Position numbers and translations under genes: made by a program
Assembly: GCA_963575745.1 (NCBI GenBank)
Contig: CAUYUJ010008047.1
Span: forward strand, 115,660-179,659
Direction: 5' to 3'
Length of the DNA: 64,000 nucleotides
Origin: Prorocentrum cordatum
Taxonomy: Eukaryota; Sar; Dinophyceae; Prorocentrales; Prorocentraceae
Notes under the pieces: generated by a model
Seen by the model: only the letters and a program-made list of their open reading frames with translations
What the model was told of the DNA's origin: nothing
Database searches by the model: none
Part shown: in pieces, positions 30,770 through 42,480 of the stretch
Layout of the letters: each line of letters starts with the position of its first letter
How positions within the stretch are numbered: the stretch's first letter is position 1

Positions 30770-31945
30770 ATAAAAGTATAGGAATCGGAATATAACCGAA
30801 GGGGAGCGGCCCAGGGAAATGTGCCGCGGCATATGTGCTAAGCTGAGGGGCGGGCGGATGGATGAACAAAACAGGAGCGCATGGCCCCGACGGGGGCTGC
30901 TCACTTGGCTGCTGCTGTTGAGATTCACCGACACGGCTACTGTTCTGCATGGTATTACCTACTGCTTTGGGTCCCACCATCTCGCTGATCTCCCTCTCCG
31001 GGGGGCCCATCGGGGCCGCGCCGGACAGGCAGACGCCACCTCCGAGGCCAGCAGGGCGTCGGGCTGCGACGGGAGGATGTGGAACGCCATTGAGATGATG
31101 GCCTTCGGGGTCTCGCCATTGGCCGCCTACAACAGCGACTGGAACCTGAAGCGAAGGACCGAGCGGCCTGCAGTCGTGTTGGCCGTGATGCCCGCTGTGA
31201 AATTGTCCGTCTGGTAAAAACCATTTGCGGCGTCGCGCAGCTCGCTGTGGGGCGCGCCCGCGTCCTCGCCGAACTGTTTGCCCACTGATAGAAGGATCGC
31301 CGCCTTGACTATGTGACATCTGTGCGCGTGGTGGCCTGCGCTGCGCGAAGTTCACGCCCTGGCCCTGCTTCAGCGCCTGCTTGAACTCCAGGCAGATCTT
31401 GTTGTAGAACACGCCAGCCGCCTTGGCTGCTCCTGCCACTCCTTGCGTCGCGTCTGGCTGTTCGTATCGTATGTAGGGAAACGAATTCTATGCACCGACG
31501 CTTTTCCCGACCCTGCGCTGAAATTCGCACAGGAACGCGGATTCTGGTGCATGCGGGATCCTGTTGTATACATTTCTCGCTGTTTCCCTTGGAAAACGGG
31601 GGAACAGCATGCGCCACGCCACCCCGAGGTTGTCCTTGACCCTTAAAAAGTCGTGGGATGGAAATACAACCCGCCACTGGTAATGTATATGCTCCAATTT
31701 GCGAGAATGTAGACCGTGCCCCCCATGTCGGCCGTGCGCTTGCCAGCGTCGTGGCGAGGCGGGCGTTGGCGACCGTGGGCCCGTTGTGTCGCCGTCGCCT
31801 TTCTCGGCCCTCGCGGCGCCCCCTGTGCTGCTGCTCCGACTCCCTGGCGTCGCCTCCGTCGCGGCCGCGCTCGTTGGTGGCCGCTGGGGCGCTGGGCCAA
31901 GACAGCGGCGCCGCGGGCGCCGGCGCCTCCGCGCCGGGCGGCGCG
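30770..31945 (-). other. Minus-strand coding-like relic downstream of the LINE
   Basis: Two minus frames alternate with natural-looking peptides, for example AGVFYNKICLEFKQALKQGQ (31425-31366 by reading position) and LSVGKQFGEDAGAPHSELRD. Neither stays intact. This may be the 3' part of the LINE remnant or a separate decayed gene. I cannot assign a family. Confidence 0.35.
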
Positions 31946-32464
31946 GTCGTTCAGGCTCGTGCCCTCGAACTCGCAGGCGGGGCAGGCGCGAGATGTGACG
32001 GGCATGCCGTCGCGCGAGGTAATGGGGCCCGCCGTGTCGCGGTGCCCTCGGAACGCATGCCTCGTCGCGCGTTGAGCGGCGTTCGCACGACGTGCACATG
32101 CTTGGCTGCCGTGGGCGTAGATGTTAGTGGATGTGGCAACATGACGTGCAATGCGTAGCCCTCGCGCGCGCCGCTGAGATGATCCATGAGATCCCGACGC
32201 GCCCGAAACGCTGCATCGTATATGTCGGATCAATTTCTTCCTCATTGTGGAGCCGCCCGCCATTCCCAAATTGCATCTGCGCTCGTCGCGCCGCCCCTGG
32301 ACCCAGGGGCCCAGGTGGCTCCTGGCGCGCGAAGTCGGGGGGCGGAATGGAGACGGTGAGTTCCGCGGAACAAAGAGGCGGTCGCGTCGCCCGCGGTCGA
32401 CCCGCGATCGCAGGCCCCTTCCGCGAACGTTCCCCGGCCCAACTTTCCGGGCGCATCGAGGAGA

Positions 32465-32905
32465 TCATCTCGAAGTTGACCCGGGGGCGCGCCTGGGAAC
32501 CATGGGCGCCCGAAAGCAGAAGAGCCCCCATTCCCTCGGACGGTAGTTCCCCGAATGGAGCTCCGAGGGCCCGGAGCCGCGCGCGGGCCTCCCGGCCCAT
32601 CTCGGAACCGGGCGAACTCGCCGAGGGCGAAGTTCCAGGAACGGGCCTGTAAGTTTCCAGAGATCGAGAAGTTCACGATTCGACGTCGCAAGGGCGCGAC
32701 TGCCACTCCAGCCCGCGGCCTCGGCCGCGGCGATGCGACGGAAGCGTGCGAGAGTAGCCGCCGGCCTGAAGTAATCGCTGGACGCGAGCGCGAAGGCCTT
32801 GAGACCACTGAGAAGAGCCCTGCATTCGAAGGCCTGAAGAGCAATAAGAACTTCCAAAGTAATTCCAAGTGCCAGACCGAACCCAGATATCTGAAGGAGA
32901 TCCAC
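32465..32905 (-). pseudogene. LINE post-RT region
   Basis: A minus frame of 146 codons: after the RT end it reads EVLIALQAFECRALLSGLKA and then TSNRELLDLWKLTGPFLELR. The pattern (alpha-helical, 'a.f..r.l..gl.a', then 'sN.e.l..w.l.p..lel..rr..w') recalls the thumb/connector region of LINE ORF2 proteins. Frames beyond about 32500 drift into Gly/Ser/Arg-rich shadow. Confidence 0.55.
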
Positions 32906-33082
32906 GAAATTGCAACACTATCTTACGTCGATCGATTTCGCGTCGCGCGCTATCCCGGGGAGCCGCGCTGGGTCCCAGATGCCAACTTGTTCCCGAATAG
33001 GCCCTTCCAAGTCCACGCGGCAGGCCCCGTCTCAAAACCTGCTATAGGCGCGCGCTGTGTTCCCCCAAAAAACATCGCGAAC

Positions 33083-33709
33083 TCATGCTAAGACATGGTT
33101 TGCCTGAGCCCATGGGGTTCCAATCGAGCATTCAGAAGGAGGCCTGGCTGCTTCATCTTCTGCGCAAGCTGCCTGCGCAAAGTCATGGATATCGTCGGCG
33201 TAGCTCTGGCCATTTAAATCGACCTTGCGACCTTCCCAGCAGCCAGCCACCAGCTCCGTGCAACGCGAGTCTGATTGCTGCGCGTCGTCCTCAAGTCCGC
33301 CACAGGTTGCTTGAAGGTCGTCTTTAAACCCCGCGCGATGCGGATCGCCCGTGGGCCCTCCACGATGAGTTTTTCGAGCGCGACCCTCCCCAGAGGGCGG
33401 GGCAGCGACTGCCTCTCGATAGCGAAGACGGCACTCGCTGCGATCATCTGGCGCGACGTACTCCTGAACGGCGGTGTCATCTGAGGCCACTTGCGGCTGG
33501 CGAAAATATTGCTCATGTCCATAAAACGCAAACAATGGGTCCTTCGAGCACGTCGAAGGCGATTCGATAGAACGCTGGATACCCTGAGCCTGTTTCCTTC
33601 TCGAGTTTGGGAACATGGCCATGCGCCGCAACTCCAGGGGCGCACGACAAATGGTGCGACGCCACGATTGGGGGCAGAGCGGATGCTTGTGTAGATCAGC
33701 GGCTTGCAT
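33083..33709 (-). pseudogene. LINE reverse transcriptase fragment with YADD box
   Basis: The 208-codon minus frame contains VDLNGQSYADDIHDFAQAAC. The YADD tetrad, the catalytic motif C of LINE-type reverse transcriptases, is encoded at 33202-33191. A frameshift follows, and motif-D-like sequence (KMKQPGLLLNARLEP) lies in another frame at about 33150-33105. Farther downstream (about 32905-32865) a 'SFRYLGSVWH' stretch matches the 'YLG' strand after the palm. The N-terminal half of this frame does not resemble the RT fingers and may be out of frame or unrelated. Confidence 0.6.
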
Positions 33710-33741
33710 CGAAAAGGCAGCGAATCCAATACCTTATTCGC

Positions 33742-34117
33742 TCACGGGACGAGCATTGAAACTGTTATGAAGTAGGCCCCTCTGGTCCTCCGAATTGTAG
33801 GTTGCGGCGGGAAGTAGGTGCTGAACATTATGATTTCCATGGCCCCTCTTTTACATCGTACTGCGAAATTCCTTCCCAGTGCACGTGGAGAACTGCGCCA
33901 AATTCTAAAGATGTGCTGCTCACGAACGTGATGAAGTACAATGATGGCATCCGCAATACATGTTCGAGTACGGCGCTTGCTCATATGGAGTCTCGATGAC
34001 CAGCCTGCCCAAGATGGTGCGCTTGAGCGTCTGCGCGCTCGAGTAGCGTTCCCCATTTTTGGTGTCAGCCAGGGCGACCGTGTCGAAATTGTTCATCTCC
34101 AAAATGATCTCCTCCAA
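33742..34117 (-). pseudogene. LINE endonuclease fragment
   Basis: The minus frame from 34117 gives MEEIILEMNNFDTVALADTK, resembling the first conserved strand of LINE endonucleases. An overlapping frame then gives FAVRCKRGAMEIIMFSTYFP, resembling the strand ending in the 'YFPP' motif of this fold. The catalytic core between these is frameshifted and partly missing. The assignment is by pattern only. Confidence 0.5.
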
Positions 34118-35568
34118 TCCGAAAAAAAAACCCTGTCGAAAAATGGTTGCAACCCATCGGCCGCAACATGGAAGAAGCGCCCGCCGCTGGTCGGCTGGTG
34201 GGGGAAATCACCGCTCTGGGTTAATGGTGAGATGTCAGTGTCGCCCAAAACAGCTAGCTTGCCTCGGGGGCTACAACCGACCCACCGAGGCTCAACTCTA
34301 GGAGGGGAGGGGGAGGAGGCGGAAGAGGAGGAGGAGGAGGAAGAGAAGGAGGAGAAGGAGGACGAGGAGGAGGAGAAGGTCGAGCGTTCCCAGAGGGGTC
34401 CATTCAACAACCGACTCGCCGAGGCTCAACGCTAGGAGGGGGGAGGAAGAGGAGGCCGAGGAGGAAGAGAAGGAGGAATTGGAGGAGGAGGAAGAGGAAC
34501 GGAATGGAAATTGGGCAAGTCCGCCTGCCGCCGCAACGGCAAAGAGAAATGCTAGCCACCATCCAATGGCCAAGGCACCTCGGCCCCGGCCTCGCGCTTA
34601 GCCCGCCTACACTCCCGAAGCCATTCGGCCCCCAGGAGGAGGAAGGGGGGGAGGAGGCGGCCTCGACGTGAAGCTCCACTTCGTCGGCGCCCACCGGCGC
34701 CTCCAGCACCAGGTGGACACGGGCACCGCTGGCGGCCTCTGTTGGCAGCCCCCAACCTCCTCTTCTCCCTATTCCACCTATGCTGGTGATCATAGCCTCT
34801 CCCCCCTCTCCTCCCTTTTCTCTTGCTATTTCTCCTCATCCCACTCTTCCACCTCGGCCACCTCCTCCGCCTTCGCCAACTCTGTCTCCGCCTCATCCGC
34901 CTACGCCTCATTTCCAGGAGAGTGCGTGATATGATGTACCCACCGCAGGAAAGGCCGTGAGCATTGCAACAACGATCATCTTACATCGATAACCGGTGTG
35001 ACGACGCACCCACATCTGCATGGATTACGTGAGTGTTCATGTACACGACACCTGATTTCAAACGATGAATGCATCAACGCTGAAACACTACAGCCGTCTC
35101 GCCATCGCTCAGACGTCCACGCCCCGTGCATGTTTCGATGTCGTGCTTCTTTTTCTTCGTAAGACGACCGAATATGCTCTTCGATGGCCCTCGCCGAAGG
35201 AAACTGCACACGTCCGAACGATGCCAAGGCGTAGGCGGTTAGTCCGATGATCAGCTCCCTCAGAACTTTCCCTGGCTCCCCTCGTGGACGTCGTTCAGCC
35301 CTCCAACTTCCTACCTTCCCCCATCTTTCGAGAGCGCGAGAGCCCTCTCCAAACCGCTCTCCTTTTCCATCTCCCCTCTTACATCCCCGATCCACTCGCT
35401 CCTTTTCTTCCTTTTCTCCCCCTCCCACCTCTACTCATGCCCCCTCCCCTCCCCTCTCTATTCCTGCTCCCCCTTTCCTGCTTCCCTCCCCACTGTCGCG
35501 GCCGCGAGTGGTCAGCGCGTCCGATATCGCCCTAAATGATATCAGATGGCCCAAGATTGCCTCTAAGG
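34118..35568. other. Non-coding; GGA-rich and CTCCCC-rich tracts
   Basis: GGAGGA/GAGGAA purine tract at about 34300-34500 with two copies of 'ccga(g)gctcaac.ctaggaggggag' (34287 and 34421). A pyrimidine (CTCCCC) tract runs at 35330-35500. A 'ctcccctctt.ca.ccc.gatccactcgctcc' phrase in it recurs at 42381-42415. No supported gene. Confidence 0.45.
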
Positions 35569-35581
35569 TCGGCTGCATAGG

Positions 35582-35807
35582 GGCCTCCTAGATGGGGTCC
35601 GAATAAATGGGGTCGGAGGGTCGAGCCACAACGCCAATGCATCTCCAATGCATTGCCAACGCATCGGCGATGCATCGGCGACGTCGGCGATGCATCATCG
35701 CCATCAGCGTAGGGGAACTCTGGTTCCACATCGAGCCGCATCGTCGATGCATCGCCGATGCGGAGCGATCTTTCGACCCCATCTATTCGGACCCCATTTA
35801 GGAGGCC
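35582..35807. mobile_element. TIR miniature element, family 2
   Basis: A 226-bp element with long, nearly perfect termini: the left end GGCCTCCTAGATGGGGTCCG and the complement of the right end differ at very few positions over about 33 bp, including ATTCGGACCCCAT. The interior is built from GCATCGGCGATGC words. Flanks TCGGCTGCATAG (35569-35580) and TCGGCTACAG (35808-35817) are similar, suggesting a 9-12-bp target duplication with an indel. Confidence 0.8.
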
Positions 35808-35817
35808 TCGGCTACAG

Positions 35818-36050
35818 CCGAAACGCTCACAAGGAAACGGTTGACTGGAAAAACCTGGCCATCTCCTTGGCCAGGGCAGGACTGGCAAGATCATGTTGTG
35901 ATCGGCGCAACTATAAGAGTCGCGCGTGGCCTCCAGCATGCGTCCAAGAGGCCCCAGAAAGACCCAAGAACGGCTCTGAGGTAACCCAAGGGCTCAAGGA
36001 TGCCCATGATAAGTCAATCTGATTGTAACTCATACGCGTACACACATCTC
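35818..36050. other. Short unassigned segment
   Basis: No feature supported. Some frames are open but short. Confidence 0.3.
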
Positions 36051-36053
36051 AAC

Positions 36054-36362
36054 ACACACAGACACACGCACGCACGCACGCACGCACACACGCGCGCGCA
36101 CACACACACACTTAAACTCGGCGGCGCAGAGGAACCTCAGGCGCGGCCGGCAAATGGAGGTGTCGATCGCGAACGAACTTAGTCGAACTTGACGTGATGA
36201 AAGAGTCCAGCCACGGACATGCATATTGGTGGTGGTTGTGAAAATAGAAGGCACTGTAAACCACACACGCGCACACATGCGCACACACACACGCGCACAC
36301 ACATACGCACAGACACGTAAACACAGACACAGACACACGCAAACACGCACACACAGACACAG

Positions 36363-36393
<31 letters not shown>

Positions 36394-36450
36394 CGCAGAC
36401 AAACACACACACACACAAACGCACACACACCACACACGCACACACTTCCC
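36054..36450. repeat. (CA)n/(GCACAC)n microsatellites
   Basis: CA-rich runs at 36054-36110 and 36258-36448 separated by about 150 bp of unique sequence. They give artefactual Cys/Val and His/Thr frames. Confidence 0.95.
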
Positions 36451-36646
36451 AGGCCAAAAGACCATCCGTCGCCCTGATACCTTTATGATGCAAATTGTTG
36501 GGATTGTTATCGGAGGTTGGAAGGTGAGTCCGACGTGACACGGAGACCCCCCCTACCGGGAAATCGATTTCGGTTTCGGGTTCGTGTCGTGCGTGCCGTG
36601 CGTGCATGCGGGCGAGGCGAAGCTGCGTGGGCGGGCGAAACGAAAT

Positions 36647-36830
36647 CCTCCTGTGGCTGGGCCGCGGCCGGACCAAATGTAACCCCTCTGGCGGCCGGTG
36701 CCCCGCGGTGTCCCGCCGGTGTCCCGCTGGTGTCCCGAAATCCTCCTGTGGCTGGGCCGCGGCCGGACCAAATGTAACTCCTCCGGCGGCCAATGCCCCG
36801 CGGTGTCCCGCCGGTGTCCCGAAGTGTCCC
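36647..36830. repeat. ~92-bp tandem duplication
   Basis: A unit starting 'atcctcctgtggctgggccg' occurs at about 36647 and 36739. Each contains GGACCAAATGTAAC and ends in 'ggtgtcccg' repeats. Confidence 0.8.
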
Positions 36831-37350
36831 GTGATGTCCCGTGGTGTCCCGTTGAGTGAGATCGATCGTGAGATCGATACTGAGATCGATGTGGTGCCCC
36901 GAAGTGTCCTGTGGTGTCCCGTTGAGTGATATCGATCGTGAAATCGATCGTGAAATCGACAGGTGTTCCGTGGTTTCCCGTGGTGTCCGGTTGAGTGAGA
37001 TCGATACTGAAATCGATACTGAGATCGATGTGGTGCCCCGAGGTGTCCCGTAGTGTCCCGCTGAGTGAGATCGATAGTGAGATCTACAAGTGTCCCGTTG
37101 AGTGAGATCGATAATGAGATCTATCGTGAGATCGATACTGAAATCGATGTGGTGTCCCGAGGTGCCCCGTGGTGTCCTATGGTGTCCCACTGGATGAAAT
37201 CGATAGTGAAACCGATAGTGCAATCAAGAGGTGTCCCGCGGTATCCCGCGGTGTCCCGTGGTGTCCCGTGGTGTCCCATTGGATGAGATCGATAGTGAGA
37301 TCGACAAGTGTCCCGTGGTGTCCCGTTGTGTCCCGTTGAGTGAGATCGAT
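36790..37350. repeat. GTGTCCCG / GAGATCGAT compound repeat
   Basis: About 560 bp alternating 'ggtgtcccgtgg' words with 'tgagatcgat.gtgagatcgat' words. Repeats of the compound unit occur about every 60-110 bp, seven or so times, with loss of phase. Confidence 0.82.
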
Positions 37351-37421
37351 TGAATCAAATGTTGGTTCCCCCCCTCTCCCCCCCCACAACATCCTTATCA
37401 CCCGAATGGTGGTCGTATAGG

Positions 37422-37663
37422 TAAGATTCCATGTTGCAGCCGCCGAAAATCTACTTGGCGCTGGCGACGTGGAAGAAACCGACGGTGGCCGAGCTGTGCA
37501 ACAAGAGCGCAAAAAAACGCTCGCGCTGTGCAGCAGAGGTATGTTTTCCCATTAGCAAGCGGGGTCTTCGTTGGCCAGCGCCCCATATGCCAATCGCTGG
37601 CCCCCTCCGCGGTTCCATAACTACGATTTACGCTCTCGGCGAGCTGCGCGCGAACGCCCCCCG
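37422..37663. repeat. Duplicated ~242-bp block, copy 1
   Basis: Matches 39287-39529 in the same orientation from 'taagattc.atgtt' through 'gagctgcgcgcgaacgcccc'. In the plus frame both give PPKIYL-x-LATWKKPTVAELC near the start, and most differences there fall in third codon positions. After about 80 bp, indels break the shared frame. It may be part of an unrecognised mobile element or a decayed exon. Confidence 0.8.
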
Positions 37664-38930
37664 GACACGGGGTATTTTTGTTTCTCTACCGTTTTTCCCA
37701 CCGCGAGCTTCTGAATTCGCACGCCTTTTTTTGTTTCTCTCAGAAAAAAAAACGGAATGCGCCGCCGTCCCCCCGCCCCAGCCGCAGGGGGAAGGGGCAA
37801 TTTGCGCGCGCGCTTCGCGCTCAAAGTGCAGCGGGGGGAACGGGGGGACAGAAAAAATGAAGAGAGATCGCCGCAACAGACGACGACTACGCGCTCGCCG
37901 CCATGCCTGTGCATTTTGAGATTGTTGTGAGATTGGGTTCGGAATTTGTTTTCGAAAAAAGAGTCGTCTGTGCCTCCCGTGTCCGCGGAGATCCCTGCGG
38001 ACCTGCAAAAACAGAAACTCCGAAGTGCCAAAATAATGAGCAGGGCGAAGCAAGGAACGGTAGAAAAAGGGGCGAAGGAGGGGAAGAAAGGAGGCAAAGG
38101 AGAAAAGCAAGTGGGACGACCCACAACAAACTGATATGTGACGCGCGCAACGATTGTCACTGCATCTGAGCAACATCTACAGCCTGAAAGGAAAATGACC
38201 GACGGAAAGCAAATCTAGAACGGTCAAGTCTGAACCCTCGAAATTGTCCTGCTGGGGATTCAACTGCGATTGGCAAGGAAATGACGATTGCACGTGCAGA
38301 AAATTATGGCTTCGCGGCCGTGGGGACATACATCGTACATATTCGAGCGATGAGCTCAACTTGGACTGGGCCACGCCATCTTCCATTGAAGAGGCGGGAG
38401 CGCAGAAACGTCGCGAGGCGAATCGCTAGCGGAGACGGCGACGACGACGACTTCCGACGAGGGGGTGCGCCGAACGAAGGGAAAGGAAGGACGGGAAGGG
38501 GAGCGGGGTCGACGAGCACGACCGTGACCAAGACGACGACCCGACTGTGAAGCAGAAAACGCGCGGGGCGCCCAAAGGGCGCCCGAGGCTCCAAATTGCG
38601 CGACGCGCGCGGCGATGCCAGCAGCGGCGCGGAAGAGACGACGGCGACAGCGGCGACGACGACAAGGACAAAACGGCAAAACAAAGCCAGGAAAGAGGAC
38701 CGGGAGGAGGAAGGTGAGGATCAACATCGCTCACCTGGTGCACTTGTAACGCTACAGTGCACACGCAGCGCCGCCTACGCGGAGCAATCTTGAGCCAAAG
38801 AAGACGCGCGGGCGGAATCGGCGAGCCTAAACTGAGCGCCTGGGAAATGCGCTGTACAACTGTGCAAGCGAAGAACGCTGTAAGATTGTTGCAAGGTCGC
38901 TGAAAGATTGGGGCGTTGGTTGGGGCGGGG
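37664..38930. other. Unassigned sequence
   Basis: Mixed composition with no recognised gene. A plus frame at 38281-38550 gives a 90-codon peptide that turns acidic and then basic (ASGDGDDDDFRRGG), without a known domain. Confidence 0.35.
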
Positions 38931-38935
38931 AACGC

Positions 38936-39076
38936 GGGGGGAGGAGAAGGGAAGAGAAGAAGGGCGAGACGGGGCGACAGGGAAGAAGAGAGGAGGGGCA
39001 TAAGCAAAAGGAGGAGAGGGGAAGAGAAGAAGGGCGAGGCGGGGCGAGAGGGGAGAAGAGAGGGGGGGCAGAAAAA
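38936..39076. repeat. ~71-bp purine-rich tandem duplication
   Basis: Two copies of 'ggaggagaagggaagagaag' plus following sequence, starting at about 38940 and 39011. Confidence 0.75.
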
Positions 39077-39286
39077 AAGGCGTGCCGGCGCGGAACAAAG
39101 TCAGCAGGCTGCCGCACGAGCGGGCTGTAAGGCTTCTTCGAAGTGGCCGCGAAGCGGTTCATGGACACTCGCGGTAGTGGCGAAAGAATGCCCTGGAGCA
39201 CGCCGAAGCGCGTCCGACACACTGGCCAAGTCAAGAGACCTTTTGTCACCCAGAAACATTAATGAAGCAAACTGTTGGGATTGTTA

Positions 39287-39529
39287 TAAGATTCGATGTT
39301 GTGGCCGCCGAAAATTTACTTGGTACTGGCGACGTGGAAGAAGCCGACGGTGGCCGAACTGTGTAACAGGAATGCAGACAAAAACGCTCGCGCTGTACAG
39401 CAAAATGCGTTTTCACATTGGCATATGGGGGTCTTCGTTGGCCAGCGCCTCATGTGCCAACCGCTGGCCCCATCCGCGGTTGCAAACCTACGATTTACGT
39501 TTCCGGCGAGCTGCGCGCGAACGCCCCCT
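39287..39529. repeat. Duplicated ~242-bp block, copy 2
   Basis: Partner of 37422-37663. It is preceded by GCAAACTGTTGGGATTGTTAT, a phrase that also occurs (GCAAATTGTTGGGATTGTTAT) at about 36489, so the duplication may originally have been longer. Confidence 0.8.
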
Positions 39530-39785
39530 GAACACACACGCGCGCGCACACACGCGCACGCGCGTACGCACACGCACACACGCGCACACACACACACGCA
39601 CACACACACACGCACACACGCCCCCCCCCAAAAAAAAACACACGCACACAAACACATGGACACACATACACACAAACACACAAACACACAAGCACACACA
39701 CACATTCACACACCGACGCGCACACACACACACCGACACACACACACACGCACGCACGCACGCACGCACGCACGCACATGCACGC

Positions 39786-39833
<48 letters not shown>

Positions 39834-40000
39834 CCCCCCCCCCCCCCCCCCCCCCCCACACACACACATACACACATACACACTCATACACATACACAAA
39901 TACACACAAACACGCAAACACACAACACACACACACACGCATGCACGCACGCACGCACGCACGCACGTACGTACGCACACACACACACATATACACACAC
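39528..40000. repeat. CA/GCAC microsatellite with a poly-C run
   Basis: CACA and CACG repeats of about 470 bp including CGCACGCA runs, with more than 20 consecutive C at about 39834-39857. Confidence 0.95.
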
Positions 40001-41345
40001 GTCTTTGCGTCGGCGGCTGGGCAGAGGGCGACTGCTCCAGCGGATTGGCAACAGGGGGCACGCTGTATGCAAATTAAGGCCGCAATGCACGGATCCGGAT
40101 CGAGGAGGAGGAGCCCCGGCGCGACAGGAAGAGAAGAAGCCGGGCCATTCAGAGTTGCCGGTTGCGGCGGGGGGAGCGCCGAGGGGGGGGGGAACAGCGC
40201 CGGCACAGAGCGGCACTGAACTGCACTGAGCTGAAGCTGGGGGGAAGCAGCACTGAGCTGCAGCTGGTGATGGAGAAATCTAACGCAGCAGATCCCGACC
40301 CAGTGAACTCAAGCACGGTCCAGGAACGGGCCAGTGCGCCGAGACCTGCGGGCCTGCGAGGGGCGTGCGGGGATGTGGAAGGCAGACAGGCCCGAGAAGA
40401 GCTGCCGATCGCCGCGGGGGGGAGCGCCGAGGGAGGGCGCCAGCGCTGGCACTGAGCTGCACTGAGCTGCGCTTAGCTGAGGCCGGGCAGGGAGCAGCAC
40501 TGAGCTGCTGCTGGTGGTGGAGAAGCGCAACGTGGCAGAGCTCCGACCCAGTGAGCCAAGGCATGGGCCAAGGATATGCCGATGCGCCGAGGCCTACGAG
40601 GCGCAGGGCAGGGAGGGGCGGGTGCGGGCAAGGGCGGAGGCACCCACAAGCGAGGGCGGCAGAGAGCAGAAGCGGGGGCGGGCTGCCCGCGGAAAGGGCG
40701 GCGGTGGGGGGAGCAGGGGAAGCAAACCAGAGCCCAGACCCGTTGCCGAAGGGATGGCACCCCGAACGTCGGCAACGGTGGGAAGCGCCGAGGCCGCGAG
40801 GTCCAACGAGGCGCAAGGCGCGGAAGAGAGAGAGGAAGACAGCCCGGTGATGCGCCACGGCGCAGCAAGCCAGGGCGGGAAGGAGAGAAGCCACGCCGTG
40901 TGGGGGAGCGGCGGGCCCAGGGCGCAGGCGAGACGACAGCCGGCGCCACGGCGTGCCTGGCCAGCGGCGAGGCGAGGAGGCACTAAGCAAGCGACACCCA
41001 GACCACAGCGGGTGCCGAGGCCCAAAGGGGCGAGTGCCGAGCCCAGGCGAGCCAAAGGCACAGGCGTGGAGAAAGGGGGTGGCAAGCGGCGGCGAACGCC
41101 AACTGGAGGCGGGGAACGCGAGAAGGCCACGTCCAATGGGGGAGCGGCGGGCCAGGTGGGGCGAACAACGTGGGCTCCGAGGCCAACAGGCCAACTGGGA
41201 ATAAACCGACAGCGGCGAGGTGCCACGGGAGCAGCAGCGGCCAAACACCGGTAGCCCGTGCTGGGGAGGTGGCCAGAAAACCAGGCAGATGGGGGAGACA
41301 CAAACAATGCAGCGAGTGTCGCCCGGCCGGCGAAACACGGCAAGG
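40001..41345. other. GC-rich degenerate duplication region, no gene
   Basis: 'GGGGGAGCGCCGAGGG' and 'gcactgagctgc' blocks recur about 245 bp apart (around 40170 and 40415), and weaker copies of 'gggggagcggcgggcc' occur near 40904 and 41137. The plus frame 40514-41254 is open for 246 codons but is Arg/Gly/Ala-rich over a repeat and has no domain. Confidence 0.5.
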
Positions 41346-41457
41346 GCCACACACACATACATACATACAATCTTACATGCATACATACATACATACATAC
41401 ATACATACACACATACATACATGCATACATACATACATACATACATACATACATACA

Positions 41458-41512
<55 letters not shown>

Positions 41513-41718
41513 CATACATACATACATACATACATACTTACATGCATGCATGCATACATACGTACATACATACATACTGACATACATACATGCATACATA
41601 CATACATACGTACATACATACATACATACATACTTACATACATGCATGCATGCATGCATGCATGCATGCATAATACAAACATGCATGCATACATACATAC
41701 ATACATACATACATACAC
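41346..41718. repeat. (ACAT)n microsatellite
   Basis: About 370 bp of ACAT/GCAT tetranucleotide repeats. Because four is not a multiple of three, all frames read a periodic Tyr-Ile-His-Thr or Cys-Met-Tyr-Val pattern. Confidence 0.97.
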
Positions 41719-42340
41719 CCAATGTGTCGGTCTCCGCTTTGCCGCTGAAGTCTCAAGTTGGCCCCGGGACGGTCCGAGAGGGTCACGAAAGGGCCCACCC
41801 TCAGACCACAAAAGAACGCCCCTCGCCTGTCGAGTGCGAGGCGTGGTGATACCACGCCCGGGAAGGGAACACCATCATGCGTCAAGAGAGATTCATTCCC
41901 CTGGCGAGATAGGCACACGCGATGCAAGCCCTGTTGGGTGTCGAGAAGACGCCTCCTTCAAGGGCCCGAGCATCGTTCCTTCAAAATGATTCGTTTGCGG
42001 GTGTTCCCCTCTGGACTTCGATGCGTGGTTGTGCATCGCCCCTGGCGGTTTTGCAGACTGGGCGTCGCGGAATTGCACGAAGGCCTCCCCCGTCCCAACT
42101 CCCTCCCCTTCTTTTCTTTTCGTTTCCCTTCCCTTCCGCTCCCATCCACCCTCTTGCCTGCACCAAAGAGCTGGGAACACACATGGTTGGATTCACATGT
42201 AGAACATCCAGAGGCCAAGCGCTGGATGCACCTGCGAAGTCCTACGTGCATGGCCACAGAAGGTCCGAGCGATGGACAGACGTCACTGGCCACACGTGTG
42301 TCAAGCTGTGACCCAGGCGGGCTGCCTCATGCGTATCTAA
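41719..42340. other. Unassigned sequence
   Basis: Open frames on both strands without recognisable domain. Pyrimidine-rich at 42090-42150. Confidence 0.3.
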
Positions 42341-42480
42341 TTTCTCGGTACCCTCCCCTCTCCCCCCTGCTCTCCTCTCCCATCTCCCCTCTTCCACCCC
42401 GGATCCACTCGCTCCCTCTCATCCTCTCCCTCCCCTCCCCTCTCTCTTCCTGCCCCTTCTTGCATCCCGTCCCGCATATC
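42341..42480. repeat. CTCCCC pyrimidine tract
   Basis: Contains a phrase ('ctcccctcttccaccccgg' then 'atccactcgctcc') that matches 35370-35402. Confidence 0.7.

Larger units (their letters stand above)
31950..34117 (-). mobile_element. Non-LTR (LINE-type) retrotransposon remnant
   Basis: Read on the minus strand, the order is an endonuclease-like segment (34117-33742), a reverse transcriptase segment with a YADD box (around 33200), a post-RT region (32905-32465), and a Cys/His-containing tail (about 32270-31950). This order and the absence of LTRs fit an apurinic-endonuclease-type LINE. Only about 500 bp separate the endonuclease pieces from the YADD box, so much of the RT fingers and palm is deleted. 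Frame changes are frequent and no segment is an intact ORF. Confidence 0.65.

Noticed and set aside
30250-30795. Leu/Gly-rich plus ORF
   Set aside because: Read through of the TTGGGGCC minisatellite.
40280-41722. 480-codon minus ORF with Met-Tyr-Val-Cys repeats
   Set aside because: Its N-terminal half is the ACAT tetranucleotide array and the rest is GC-rich repeat. No domain.
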